From the NCBI GenBank assembly GCA_023525715.1, contig CM042009.1, positions 131,286,211 through 131,350,210 of the forward strand: a stretch of 64,000 nt of DNA, read 5' to 3'. Origin of the DNA: Cichorium intybus. Its lineage: Eukaryota; Streptophyta; Magnoliopsida; Asterales; Asteraceae. The stretch's first letter is position 1, and each line of letters begins with the position of its first letter. The notes beneath the pieces are model-generated. The model had not been told where the DNA came from, did no database searches, and saw nothing but the letters and a program-made list of their open reading frames with translations. A program made the position numbers and the translations under genes. Shown here piece by piece: positions 31,650 through 41,082 of the stretch.

Positions 31650-34071
31650 AATCGGGGAGATACAGTTACGATACAGATGGAGTTTGGTATGAATCAGAGA
31701 TCGTAGTCAATCGATTCATTGCTAATTTATTGCTATTTATTCCTTATTTTTTGGGATTATATTGCCATTTATTCCTAATTTTTTGACATTATAATTGCGT
31801 AATGTGTTTATACATTTGAGCGGGAAAAAGTAAAAGGGATTTATATTAAGATGACAAGTGGCAAATTGACATTCTAAAAACACGCCAAGTAGCATATTAG
31901 CTTTGTAATACCATGTTTTATTGAAATACCTAAGTATATAGTTGGAAACCCAAGAATATGAGAAATAAAAAAAAACAATACTTGGAGACATTTTGTGACT
32001 TTAATTTGTATTTTTCATTTTTCATTAATATTTCTAAAATAAGAAACACTTAAAACAATACTCTAAATTTATCTAACCACTTATTTCAAATTTAATCATT
32101 ACATATGGCAAACAAATTATTGTCTAAATTTACAAAAAACGTACAAACAAAAATTGTTGGTTAAAAAATTACATCGATCACATGGGTATAGTACAAATGA
32201 AAAAAGAAAAGAAATAAGCAACTTGTTTACATTATCAACTATACAAGGTAATAAATACAAACTGTGATGTTTTAAAACTCAAAGAGCTTACAACTAAGTG
32301 CGTCTAGATATTATAGATAAAGAATCCATCGATCAAGATTAAGTTGTCAATTAGTAATGAGATGTTACAACTTACTTTTCTGCTCATGCATCTAAATGAC
32401 AGGAGAAAAAGAGATAACTGCGTATGATCCATCGTCATCGTCATATGCATCTAGAATCATCGTCATATGCATCTAGAATCAGCGTATTCGTAGTTTATAT
32501 TTTAATTGAAACCCATTGGTGTTATAGCTTTCAAATATTTCAAAATCCAATGTATTAAAAGGTATATGATAAAAACGAATTTATTTAAATAACAAAGCTT
32601 ACCTGGTTGTATCCAAATACCATTAAACTCCAAAGAATCCACATTATTTTGTTCTTCCTCTGCTTAATGGTCAGTGGCTCCGATTAATAAATATGGTCAA
32701 GAGGAACGTCTAATATATGAAAAGGTTCAAATGCAAAAGGAACCAAATAATGTAAGGAGAGTATTCAATATAGCTTTATATATGTTCAAAATCTCTCTCT
32801 TTTATTTCATTACACAAATAAACCCCTTGAAAATCAAAACATATCTACAATCGAGAAGAAAACAGAAGCAAAGCTTGCCCTTTCAAAAATTAAAAAGCAT
32901 GAACCATAAATTAAACTCACCTGGGAGAAGACTGTCATTGGGGTTCATTATACCTAATATTAACAACAAAAGAAAATTAGAGAAAGAAATATCAAAACCC
33001 ATACTTAAAAGCAGAAAACAAACATACCAAACCTTGAAATCAATCGACAGAGTTCATATTTATGGGGTTAGTTATTCCGGATATTCACAACCAGCACACC
33101 AATATTTTCATCAAAATACATAGAATGCAGAAACCTAACGTGAAAAATTAAAACTTGAAAAAAAATCACTGATATTGTCATCAAAATACAGAGAAATAGG
33201 GAGATACCTTTGTGGTGATGAAGCTTGCATTTAAGGTTTCGAGAACATGAATCCCCATGCTATTAACAGTGGTGATTCGTGGTTCAAATGTGTCGTTTGC
33301 GTTCACGTCTGTGAAGGTCTAGAGACTTGTGCGTATGGTTGTGTACATAGATAAATGGTAACTTACGGTGGTAGTGGTGTCTCTTGTCACACCAGAGAAA
33401 GAAAGAAGGTGGTTTGTGGTGACATTCCTTATGGTCAATGACAGTAGCGGTACACCCGTGTGCGATTCTGACATTGAGAGTTAATAATTTCTAATTTACC
33501 TCCGTGGGTTCACTTGCAGATCTTCGATCTAGATTAGAAAATAGAGAGCAGATCTTCATCGGATTCAGTCTAGATCTGGATCCACCAGCAGAAATCAATT
33601 TGTGTGTTTGTATCAGTGAACAAATTCGATACGTGTGTGTACCTGTAAAAACAACCACAAATCAAATTGATGGGGGTCACAGCGGTGGTGCCTGGTGATG
33701 GCTGTTAGCAGTGGTGCTCGATAAGCCGATGGAGAAAAAAACCCTCATCCCTTCAAACTCTCGAGAACTTTTACTGTCATGGTGACCCTCAAATCCGCCT
33801 TACCGCCCCTAGGGTTTGGCTCGTCTTCTTCCGTTTCTACATCATCTTCGGTGAAGATTTTAAATTTCAAAATGGATAGTAAAGATTGAGCCGTGATTTA
33901 GGGAATCGGGCAAAATTTGATAGCATAATTTTAGGAACCGTTTTGAAGACTCATCGTACGTGAGAAAGTTTTAAACAAAAATATAGTAGGCGTAAAAACA
34001 TGACACTTGGCAAGAAGGCTTTAAAAAGAAGCCATCTGGCATTAAGATGCTTGCTTTATTAGAAAGTATAG
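31650..34071 (-). other. Helitron 5' portion, gene-leader-like but unassigned
   Basis: Includes GC-richer stretches (33200-33850) that look like a plant gene 5' region with CCACCAC and CTAGATC motifs. ATCGTCATATGCATCTAGAA is tandemly doubled at 32441-32477. A 149-codon frame at 32674-33123 (plus) is Lys/Gln/Asn-rich and matches nothing I know; I judge it chance. Confidence 0.35.
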
Positions 34072-34118
34072 ATTACCCCTGATTTCTTTTTTAAAAGTCA
34101 AATGTACCATTAAAAAAA

Positions 34119-34574
34119 GGGAAAATGACTTATAAGGGTAATTATGTTTCAAAAATGTTCAAAAAACATCATCCAAGTTTGGTTTGTTCAAAAAACACCA
34201 TCCAAGTAAAGCCTTTGTACAAAAAAGACCATCCAAGTAAGGCCTTTGTACAAAAAACACCAACAAACTACATGTTTTGTTTAAATTTTACCCGATAGTA
34301 ACCGGCTCTTGCAGGTTAAACTGTTCATCTGTTATTATGCCATGTCACTAAATATTAGGCCAAGTCATCCTTTAACCAGCAAGAGCCGGTTACCATCGGG
34401 TAAAATTTGAACAAAACATGTAGTTCGTTGGTGTTTTTTTGTACAAAAGCCTTACTTGGATGGTGTTTTTTGTACAAAAGTCTTACTTGGATGGTATTTT
34501 TTGAACAGACCAAACTTGGATGGTGTTTTTTTGAATATTTTTGAAAGATAATTACCCTTATAAGTCATTTTCCC
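34119..34574. mobile_element. Fold-back MITE, 456 bp, with 9-bp target duplication
   Basis: The ends are GGGAAAATGACTTATAAGGG and its exact reverse complement. The arms run about 200 bp each and contain tandem units of the type CACCATCCAAGTAAGGCCTT / GTACAAAAAA, mirrored on the other side. Flanks are TTAAAAAAA (34110-34118) and TTGAAAAAA (34575-34583), one mismatch, the 9-bp size usual for Mutator-like elements. No coding. Confidence 0.85.
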
Positions 34575-34694
34575 TTGAAAAAAATAGTAATTACAAAACT
34601 GTCATATATCATCTTGGCCTTCCATTTTTTTGATCGAGTGGTCAAAAATTAGTTCCTTGGTTCTCATGAAAATATTGGTTCCCATTTGATCTTT

Positions 34695-34695
34695 A

Positions 34696-34782
<87 letters not shown>

Positions 34783-34864
34783 CGTACGTACGTACGTACG
34801 TACGTACGTACGTACGTACGTACGTACGTACGTATGTATGTATGTATGTATGTATGTATGTATG

Positions 34865-34936
<72 letters not shown>

Positions 34937-34974
34937 CATACATTCATACATACATACATACATAGGTATGTATG
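34695..34974. repeat. Compound (CT)n(TA)n(TACG)n(TATG)n(TA)n(CATA)n array
   Basis: CT to 34713, TA to about 34776, 13 TACG units (34781-34832), about nine TATG units, TA again 34868-34932, then CATA. The Athila-type element is inserted at its right edge, and TATG units resume at 45449. Confidence 0.97.
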
Positions 34975-36085
34975 TGACACGCCTAAGGTCGTCGTGCGGT
35001 CAAAAATAAGAGAAAAACCTAACACACACTAGTATAGCGGTAGTCAGGGTCGATCCACAGGAGCTTCGTGGTTAGACTAGATGAGAGATTACCAACTAAT
35101 AGTGTCACAGCTATAGTCGGAGGATCTGGTTTCTATTTTCCTATCACTAGCAAATGAGACAATGATCAAACACTCAAGCCAAGCTAAGCTATATCCAAAT
35201 GACCTAGTCACTTTCTGAAATCAGAAGTACATCTCTGAATCAGAAGCAATCAAAGGCATCCAAACTAGCCAAACCAAGCAATGCATAAACTAACCACTAG
35301 TTAAAGTCCTACTGAACAGTTACTAGCCAATGTTTAATGCTTACCAAATAACCTAATTAGCTACTGATTTCAGCTAAGGAAAACAGTCCTAACAAGGTCC
35401 AAAACAATATCCAAAACACAATCAATCAATCAAACCAAACACAAACATCCAAAACACCGAAAAGCTAAGATTAAATGTAACCAAATGCTTTTCATTCACC
35501 AAAACTGAATTCTAATCACAAAAACAGTAACCAAATGTTTCTAAAACATAAACCTAAATGCTCAAAGTCAGTGGTTGTCACTCCCAAAGACTTTAGCTAC
35601 AAATACTACTTGCTACTTAAAAGGAAATTAAATCTAAAAACATAAAATACCAATTGTGAGCTTGCTGAAATGAAATCCTGGAGTCAAAGAGCTTCAAGGT
35701 CGATGTTTACACCCAGTCTTTGCTAGGGTTTTCGGCTGGAAATGCATCTATTTATACTTGCAAATTTCCCGCAACCGCGCCGCGTAGAAATGAAATCCGC
35801 GGCGCGCGTACTTATCTTTTCCCGTTTCTTCGGCATTTGAATGTGTTCCACCGCCTTAAGCCCGCGTCGCGCATGGTTGATTCCCGCGGCGTGCGTACGA
35901 GTTCTCTTGATTTTCCATTCCTTCCCAAATTCTTCCTTTTGCACGCTTTTAGTCCCTGTTTCTATTCTTTTTCTCCAAACAAGTCCTGGCACGAAAAGTG
36001 AGAATACCCAGACATATTTGATATAATTTTATCAAGAACAGGGCTTAACAACGCCTAAAATACTTGATATCACCAGGCGTTGTCA
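34975..36085 (-). mobile_element. 3' LTR of the Athila-type element
   Basis: 1111 bp, TG...CA. On the plus strand, a GC-rich patch of CGCGGCGCG type at 35776-35895. Adjacent internal bases on the right give, on the minus strand, CAAGTGTGGGGTGTT, the polypurine tract. Confidence 0.95.
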
Positions 36086-37079
36086 AACACCCCACACTTG
36101 TGCCTTGCTTGTCCCCAAGCAAGAGAGTTTTTAACAAATTATAATAAAGAATCAAACAATTTTTGACTGTGTTCAGTTTCAAAGTTTATTGCTCTTTTGA
36201 GTTAGAGTGGAATAGTTCGCAAAAACATAATTGAGTTGTTCTTTGGAATTCATGGCTTTCTAGAGAACCCTTGATTACAAACTTTCTGTCCACAATGAAG
36301 TGTACTTACTCATTCAGATTCTAAAGGCCATTAAGGAATTGTCCATGACTTTCGATGTTGTCCGTGTAGCGAGCTTTCAGAAATACCATCCCAGACTAGA
36401 CGATCTTAGGTGGTAAGGTGCATAAGGCCCACCCATTTTAGACCTACCGGCTCGAACAACAAAGGCCACAGATTGACTTTTCCTTCCTAAATTCCAATCC
36501 TAAACAACTCAATCTTCTAAACTCGTAAAAACTCAACTTATTTGACTATCTAATAGCATGATCACAAATAAATAGTATTTCTTGAAAAATACTAATGCTA
36601 TCACAATCATAAATCATTCATTTCAAAATTGCAATTTATTAAAATTTTTGAAAAAGTTGCTAAAAATTTGAAAATTGGTCATTTCCCGCAAAAATTTCAA
36701 AAAACTACTCTTTCGACCGTCCACACCCCACACTTAAAACCGTACAACGTCCCCGTTGTACAAAATTATTTCAAAACAAGGGAGAAAGAGTTACCCCTTT
36801 TTGGACGATAGTCTGCTTGGTGCTCAATGTCACAGGTATAATTGCGTACAAATGGATCCTTGATTTCGTATTCTGGAGTTGTAGTGCTACAGTGAACACG
36901 CCGATGGTCGAGACAAGTGGAAGGGGCACGGTGACCCCACACTTGTCTGAGACAACTCCTTCTCAGATTGGTATATCATGCATCACTCAACAAACAAATT
37001 AAAAACACACATGACATAAATAAAATATCAACACAAAATATACAGAAAGAAGTGTCATAAGTTTGTACATATATCCTAA
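36086..37079 (-). other. Internal 3' non-coding part of the Athila-type element
   Basis: No reading frame of interest. It holds the polypurine tract at its left edge and TAA at 37077-37079, one copy of the Harbinger target duplication. The GTGTGGGG string recurs (36900-36960, minus), as is common near Athila 3' ends. Confidence 0.65.
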
Positions 37080-37385
37080 GGGTGGGGGGAGTAGATCCCT
37101 CCCATCCCACTGAACCCACACGCCATGTCAGCTTTTCTCTCTCCTCTCACTTCCATTTTCCCCATCTTTCACCAATCTTTCACCAATCTTTCACCCATGG
37201 AACCAGTACCCACTGAACCCACTGAACCCACAATGCCACATCATATATTTGATATTTAAATGTTTTAATTAAATGAATAAATTAATTTTAACACTTAATT
37301 TAATAATAGAAATAATAATAAAATGCACAAAATTTAAAGAAAATTCAAATTACATTTAATTAAAAAACACACCGGTACAAGAAAA

Positions 37386-37480
37386 AAAAAGTCTAAATAC
37401 GGAAATAAAAATCCTAAATACGGAAATAAAAATCCTAAATACGGAAATAAAAATCTTAAATACGGAAATAAAAATCCTAA
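37386..37480. repeat. Tandem repeat, about 22-bp unit, 4-5 copies
   Basis: The unit CTAAATACGGAAATAAAAAT is repeated with one or two substitutions, just beyond the stop codon of the Harbinger gene, in its 3' untranslated region. Confidence 0.93.
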
Positions 37481-38769
37481 AGTTCCCACCCATACATTTC
37501 TGCAATTTCCTGTTTCTTCCCAAGAACCAATGCCAATTTTGATCCGGTCAAATGATCATGAGATTTAAGGAAGAATTTTAAATCTTTTTGTTCACGAGAC
37601 CTTTTGAGAGCTTCGATCTCTTGCTCAAGGAGGGCCGATTTCCTCGTCAATTCTTCCTCCTGTTTCTCCAAAACAGCCATTTTCTTTGCACGGAGGGTTT
37701 CCTTCTTCTGCGCTTCTGCCTCATTAATATTCGCCAGTGCGGATATCTTATCGACGATGGTCTGATAACCATCTGGCATTGATGAAGATCCAGCTACATT
37801 TTTCCCTTTTCTTTGCCGGGAATGTGATGATGGTTGTGGGGAAGCTTCATCAAGATCGATTGGTTGAGGCGAAAAGTGTGCATCAGAAGGAGAGTTGGTG
37901 AATTGGTTGGAGCCGGATGTCTTACTTCGTTTGGCGGAATGATGTGGGGAATGCATCCCCATTTCTTTGACCGTTTCCCATTTGGCATGCTCTTTGAGTA
38001 TTTCCCATACCCCTGTATGTGAGAAACTGGACCGGTACAATTTCCGGTACTCTGAATGGGTGGCCTGTAAAACATCCGCATCCCCCCTCCCACTGGCACG
38101 CATGTTCATTTTATTGTTGTAAATACAATTGAACTTATTTACCTTATTTAGCATATCTTTGTACTTGGAGTTGACTTGATGCTTGGTCCGATCGGTACCT
38201 GGAATTTGCGCCTGGAAATGTTCCAAAACATTCTGCCAGAAAGAGTCGGACCGTTGGGTGTTTCCGCGTTCTTGGTCCTCAGAACAACTAATGTATGCCT
38301 TCGCCAAGGCGACCTCCTCCCTCTCCTCCCAAATTCTGCGTTTTACTCGGTGGGTGTAATTCCTTTTACGCGTAGAGGGTTGTGTCTCTGGGACAACCTC
38401 CTCTGCGTCCTCCTGGTCATCTGCATGCTGCTCCTCTTGCTCCTCCACTTGCTCGTCCTCTTGCTCCTCCACTTGCTCGTCCTCTTGCTCCTCCTCGTTA
38501 TCCGAGGGTGGAATGGTTTCATCACTGGACTCCACTTGGTTACGGAAATGAGAAGTGTCCGGGACGTAGCATTGTTGGAATTGGTTGGGGTATTGTGGAA
38601 ACTGAGTTTGATATTGTTGGAATTGGTTGGGATATTGTGAAAAGTTTTGTTGGAATTGGTTGGGGTATTGTGTGTAACTGTAAATGTGTGGGGATGGGGT
38701 TGGGGGAACTTCACGGCTCCTGCTTTGTGAGGAACTGCGACGTTTGGATTTACCACGATTTGAATCCAT
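37477..38769 (-). CDS. Harbinger ORF1, Myb/SANT (trihelix)-like DNA-binding protein
   Basis: An intact 430-codon frame starts MDSNRGKSKRR and ends GWEL. Residues 1-22 are basic and Ser-rich; 33-66 hold repeats of QYPNQFQQ; 91-124 are acidic with tandem EEQEDEQV. The trihelix-like region is about 143-265: RIWEEREEVALAKAYI, then SDSFWQNVLEHF, KHQVNSKYKDMLNKVN and GVWEILKEHAKWE, with the spaced tryptophans expected. The last ~90 residues (LRAKKMAVLEKQEEEL on) are a coiled coil like that of NAM-associated C-terminal domains. In PIF/Pong/Harbinger systems, ORF1 binds the terminal repeats and works with the DDE transposase in the nucleus. Database entries of this type are often misnamed glutathione S-transferase T3-like. 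No frameshift or stop is seen. The start is the first ATG after a GA-rich leader. Confidence 0.88.
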   Translation of the reverse strand: MDSNRGKSKRRSSSQSRSREVPPTPSPHIYSYTQYPNQFQQNFSQYPNQFQQYQTQFPQYPNQFQQCYVPDTSHFRNQVESSDETIPPSDNEEEQEDEQVEEQEDEQVEEQEEQHADDQEDAEEVVPETQPSTRKRNYTHRVKRRIWEEREEVALAKAYISCSEDQERGNTQRSDSFWQNVLEHFQAQIPGTDRTKHQVNSKYKDMLNKVNKFNCIYNNKMNMRASGRGDADVLQATHSEYRKLYRSSFSHTGVWEILKEHAKWETVKEMGMHSPHHSAKRSKTSGSNQFTNSPSDAHFSPQPIDLDEASPQPSSHSRQRKGKNVAGSSSMPDGYQTIVDKISALANINEAEAQKKETLRAKKMAVLEKQEEELTRKSALLEQEIEALKRSREQKDLKFFLKSHDHLTGSKLALVLGKKQEIAEMYGWEL

Positions 38770-39145
38770 TTTATAAAAAAAGAGTTTTTTATAAAATAGA
38801 GGGCAAAGGGTTTTTGAGAGAAAATGAGAGAAGAAAGAAGGGTGAAGGTGTGATTTGTGAAGGAGTGGAGGTGTGGTATTTATAGGGATGAGGGGAATGT
38901 AATTTTTTAATTATTAAATTTTTTTTTTTTTTATAAAAGTGGCTGGGATCATCGGGTTCACCATCCTCCCTCACCCGCTACAATGCCGAAACCGCCGAAC
39001 CCACAAGGAGGAGGGGTAGCGGTACCGGAGGTACCGGCGGTACCGGCGGTACCGCCCCCATCCCGTGCCAATCTTTCGCCCAGCCCGATACTACTCCGTC
39101 CACCCTAAAAAAGAGAATAAAAAAATAAAGAAAGAAAAAGATACA

Positions 39146-40456
39146 TCAATCACTGCCAAGCGGCCTGGAGGGTCCGGCCTCATGATCGTGGGTCCTGGCG
39201 GGGAATGGTCGGGGGTGTCGGCCCTGCTGTGTGGCCAAATCCAAAAGTACCTCCCCTATCCATGCCAACTGATCCTCAATCCTGGCAACCCTGGCTGCCA
39301 GGTCCTCCTGGTGTGGCTCTGTCGGGGCTGCGGGCTCTGGCTCCGGCTCTGGCCTCCTACGTCTCCTGCCAGGCTGAGCATACGCAGGCTGGGGTGCCTG
39401 AAGAGGCTCGGTAGGTGCCCGGATGTACTGCCCCGGGCGCTGCAGCTCAATGAGCCGCATCCTCTCCAAAGTACGCGCTGTAGTGCGGGATGGAGGCAGA
39501 GTAGTCAAAGAAGCTGCCACGGGGGCAGTAAGGATGTCATAAGAACGGGCCAGGCGGGTAATAAAATACCCCCTGGCTAATGGGCTGCTGGTGGAGGCGC
39601 CGATAGAGTGGGTGGAGAGGGAAACTGCGAGAGCGAATGGGAGGTGGAGGAATCTGGATGGATCGAGGAGGACCCACAAAAAGGTCATGTCGTCGCCCGA
39701 CACCTTCTCGCCTCCCTCCCGCTGCATGATGGAGGTGGAGACGATCCGGTGCATGAGGCGGTGAAGTGGGTCCCGAAGATGACTCTCCCTGGAAGCTCCT
39801 GCCTCGTATCTGATGTTGGATAGCGATGCCCAAACCTCCATGTTGGGAGCCCTGTCCGGCTCCCCCTGAATGCAGGACCTGAAGAACCGGGTGAAATAGC
39901 GATGCTGGAGGTCCGCTGGAGTGTATAACCCCACTCGTCTCCCGAACTCCCGGAGGTTGCACTCCATGTGCTCACCTCCCAAACGAAATCGTACCATCCT
40001 GGAGCGCGGGTCTCCTGCCCGAGGTGCGAACTGGATGGTGGATATGAACTCCAGCAGCAACTCCGTGTAGACCACGTCCTCGTCTGTGGCCATGATCCTA
40101 TCCCAGCCACGGCATGTGAAGGATGCCTCCTCGTGGGTCCAGGTGCGATGTAGAAATGGCTCAATCGCACCCCAGAGCCCAGCGTCCCTCAGAATATCTC
40201 GATCGATGACTGTCGCCTCAAGGACCCGGCGACGAGTCAATGCGTCTCTCCGTGAAGTGTACTCCACTGAACTGGCAAGCTCTGCGGGAAACTGGAGGAA
40301 GGGGTGGTCCAATCTGAACATCATCTGCAAAAGAAAACGCATAGCAAAAAACAAAAAATTTTGCAAAATCATTCCTTTTCTTCCCCACCGCACCGCGGCG
40401 CGGCCCAAGAGCAAGGGCGCGGCGCGACGTACGGCTGTTTCCAAACCCCGATCCAA
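39146..40456 (-). CDS. ATHILA ORF-1 family-like protein
   Basis: An open 436-codon frame. WTHEEASFTCRGWDRIM and the nearby TELLLEFISTIQFAP and FRLGGEHMECNLREFGRRVG match the conserved core of the ATHILA ORF-1 family (Pfam PF03078), in which a FRLGG...LREF..RLG.Y motif recurs; LHRLMHRIVSTSI follows. The C-terminus is Arg/Pro/Glu-rich with a helical end (ARVARIEDQLAWIGEVLLDL). Its function is unknown. It lies after gag-protease in the slot where pol or an extra late ORF would be. CTTTTGCAG stands just before codon 45 (ATGATG at 40324-40319), so the real first 44 residues may come from an upstream exon, or translation may begin at Met45/46. The region is GC-richer than its surroundings. Confidence 0.75.
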   Translation of the reverse strand: MDRGLETAVRRAAPLLLGRAAVRWGRKGMILQNFLFFAMRFLLQMMFRLDHPFLQFPAELASSVEYTSRRDALTRRRVLEATVIDRDILRDAGLWGAIEPFLHRTWTHEEASFTCRGWDRIMATDEDVVYTELLLEFISTIQFAPRAGDPRSRMVRFRLGGEHMECNLREFGRRVGLYTPADLQHRYFTRFFRSCIQGEPDRAPNMEVWASLSNIRYEAGASRESHLRDPLHRLMHRIVSTSIMQREGGEKVSGDDMTFLWVLLDPSRFLHLPFALAVSLSTHSIGASTSSPLARGYFITRLARSYDILTAPVAASLTTLPPSRTTARTLERMRLIELQRPGQYIRAPTEPLQAPQPAYAQPGRRRRRPEPEPEPAAPTEPHQEDLAARVARIEDQLAWIGEVLLDLATQQGRHPRPFPARTHDHEAGPSRPLGSD

Positions 40457-41082
40457 TCTCTCAATTTAACCTGCTAGAATTCAATCTAATCACACCACAA
40501 GGTAGCCTAAGTGCCGACTAGCTCATCTAGGGTCTCCATTTGACAAAACAAACACCCTATGAGCTAGCATTAGCGATTCTAAGTTTTGAACTATTTTGGG
40601 CAAATCACTAAAATTAACTACCTAATCGCTAGTTTTAACGAGCAATAGATAGTTAGAATGGCATACCTTGGTAGTAGAAACACAATAAGCAAGAAAAATC
40701 GCAAAAAAATTTCAATAGCCAGAGCTCCGAGTCGCGTATGGGTCATGCGAGCCGCGGCTTACCTTATAAAGGAGAAAACCGACTGATTGTTTACCGCGTC
40801 GCGGGTTTGCTCTTTGCGCGTCACGCGTGTCCAAATCAACCCCTGCGCATCAGGTTGGTTTACGATCCCGCGTCGCGTAATTCCATTACCCGCGGCGCGG
40901 ACTTCAAAAATTTCAAAACTTCTCAAATGACCCCACACTTATTTCAAACCACTAGTACCTGCAGAAAGTTTGATGTATTTTTTTTTGTATTTTATTTTTA
41001 AGAAATATATCCTAACTTATGACACGATGGGTTGCCTCCCAACAAGCGCTAAGTTGAACGTCTTCAGCCGGACGTGCTGCTC
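40457..41082 (-). other. Spacer between the two Athila ORFs
   Basis: Non-coding. On the minus strand, AGCGCTTGTTGGGAGGCAAC follows the gag-protease stop by about 40 nt, a sequence commonly met after the coding region in Athila/Tat elements. GC-rich CGCGACGCG-type strings occur. The expected RT-RNase H-integrase is absent. Confidence 0.7.

Larger units (their letters stand above)
28647..34072 (-). mobile_element. Helitron, 5.4 kb, minus strand, with captured genes
   Basis: 3' end on the minus strand: imperfect hairpin CCCGTGTAGAATACGGG (28658-28674), then TTCTAAC and CTAG|T. 5' end: A|TCTATACTTTCTAATAAAG at 34072, the TC start and TAATAAA box seen in the small Helitrons. It has no Rep/helicase frame, so it is non-autonomous. 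Interior: (TAT)n, a recA-type fragment, leader-like exons. A second, weaker 5'-end-like string (TATTACAAAGCTAATATG near 31900) suggests an older Helitron inside. Confidence 0.75.
37080..39105 (-). mobile_element. PIF/Harbinger element, 2.0 kb, encoding only ORF1
   Basis: Terminal repeats: left GGGTGGGGGGAGTAG, right inverted GGGTGGACGGAGTAG. The 3-bp duplication TAA lies at 37077-37079 and 39106-39108, as for PIF/Harbinger. Contents: a single Myb/trihelix-like gene and no DDE transposase, so mobility depends on a transposase supplied elsewhere. It is nested in the Athila-type element and so is younger. GGTACCGG units are repeated near its right end (39018-39050). Confidence 0.9.

Noticed and set aside
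32674..33123. 149-codon plus-strand frame in the Helitron
   Set aside because: Lys/Gln/Asn-rich, no domain, on the strand opposite to the captured gene pieces; probably chance in AT-rich sequence.
35720..36001. 93-codon frame found in both Athila-type LTRs
   Set aside because: It is preserved only because the LTRs are nearly identical; it is rich in Arg/Ser/Phe with no motif and lies in promoter/leader sequence.
38176..38885. Plus-strand frames of 154 and 167 codons rich in Leu and Pro
   Set aside because: They are antisense shadows of the acidic and Gln-rich repeats of the Harbinger ORF1 gene.
39065..40469. Plus-strand and other minus-frame ORFs of 60-171 codons
   Set aside because: Shadows of the GC-rich ATHILA-ORF1-like frame; no family motifs.
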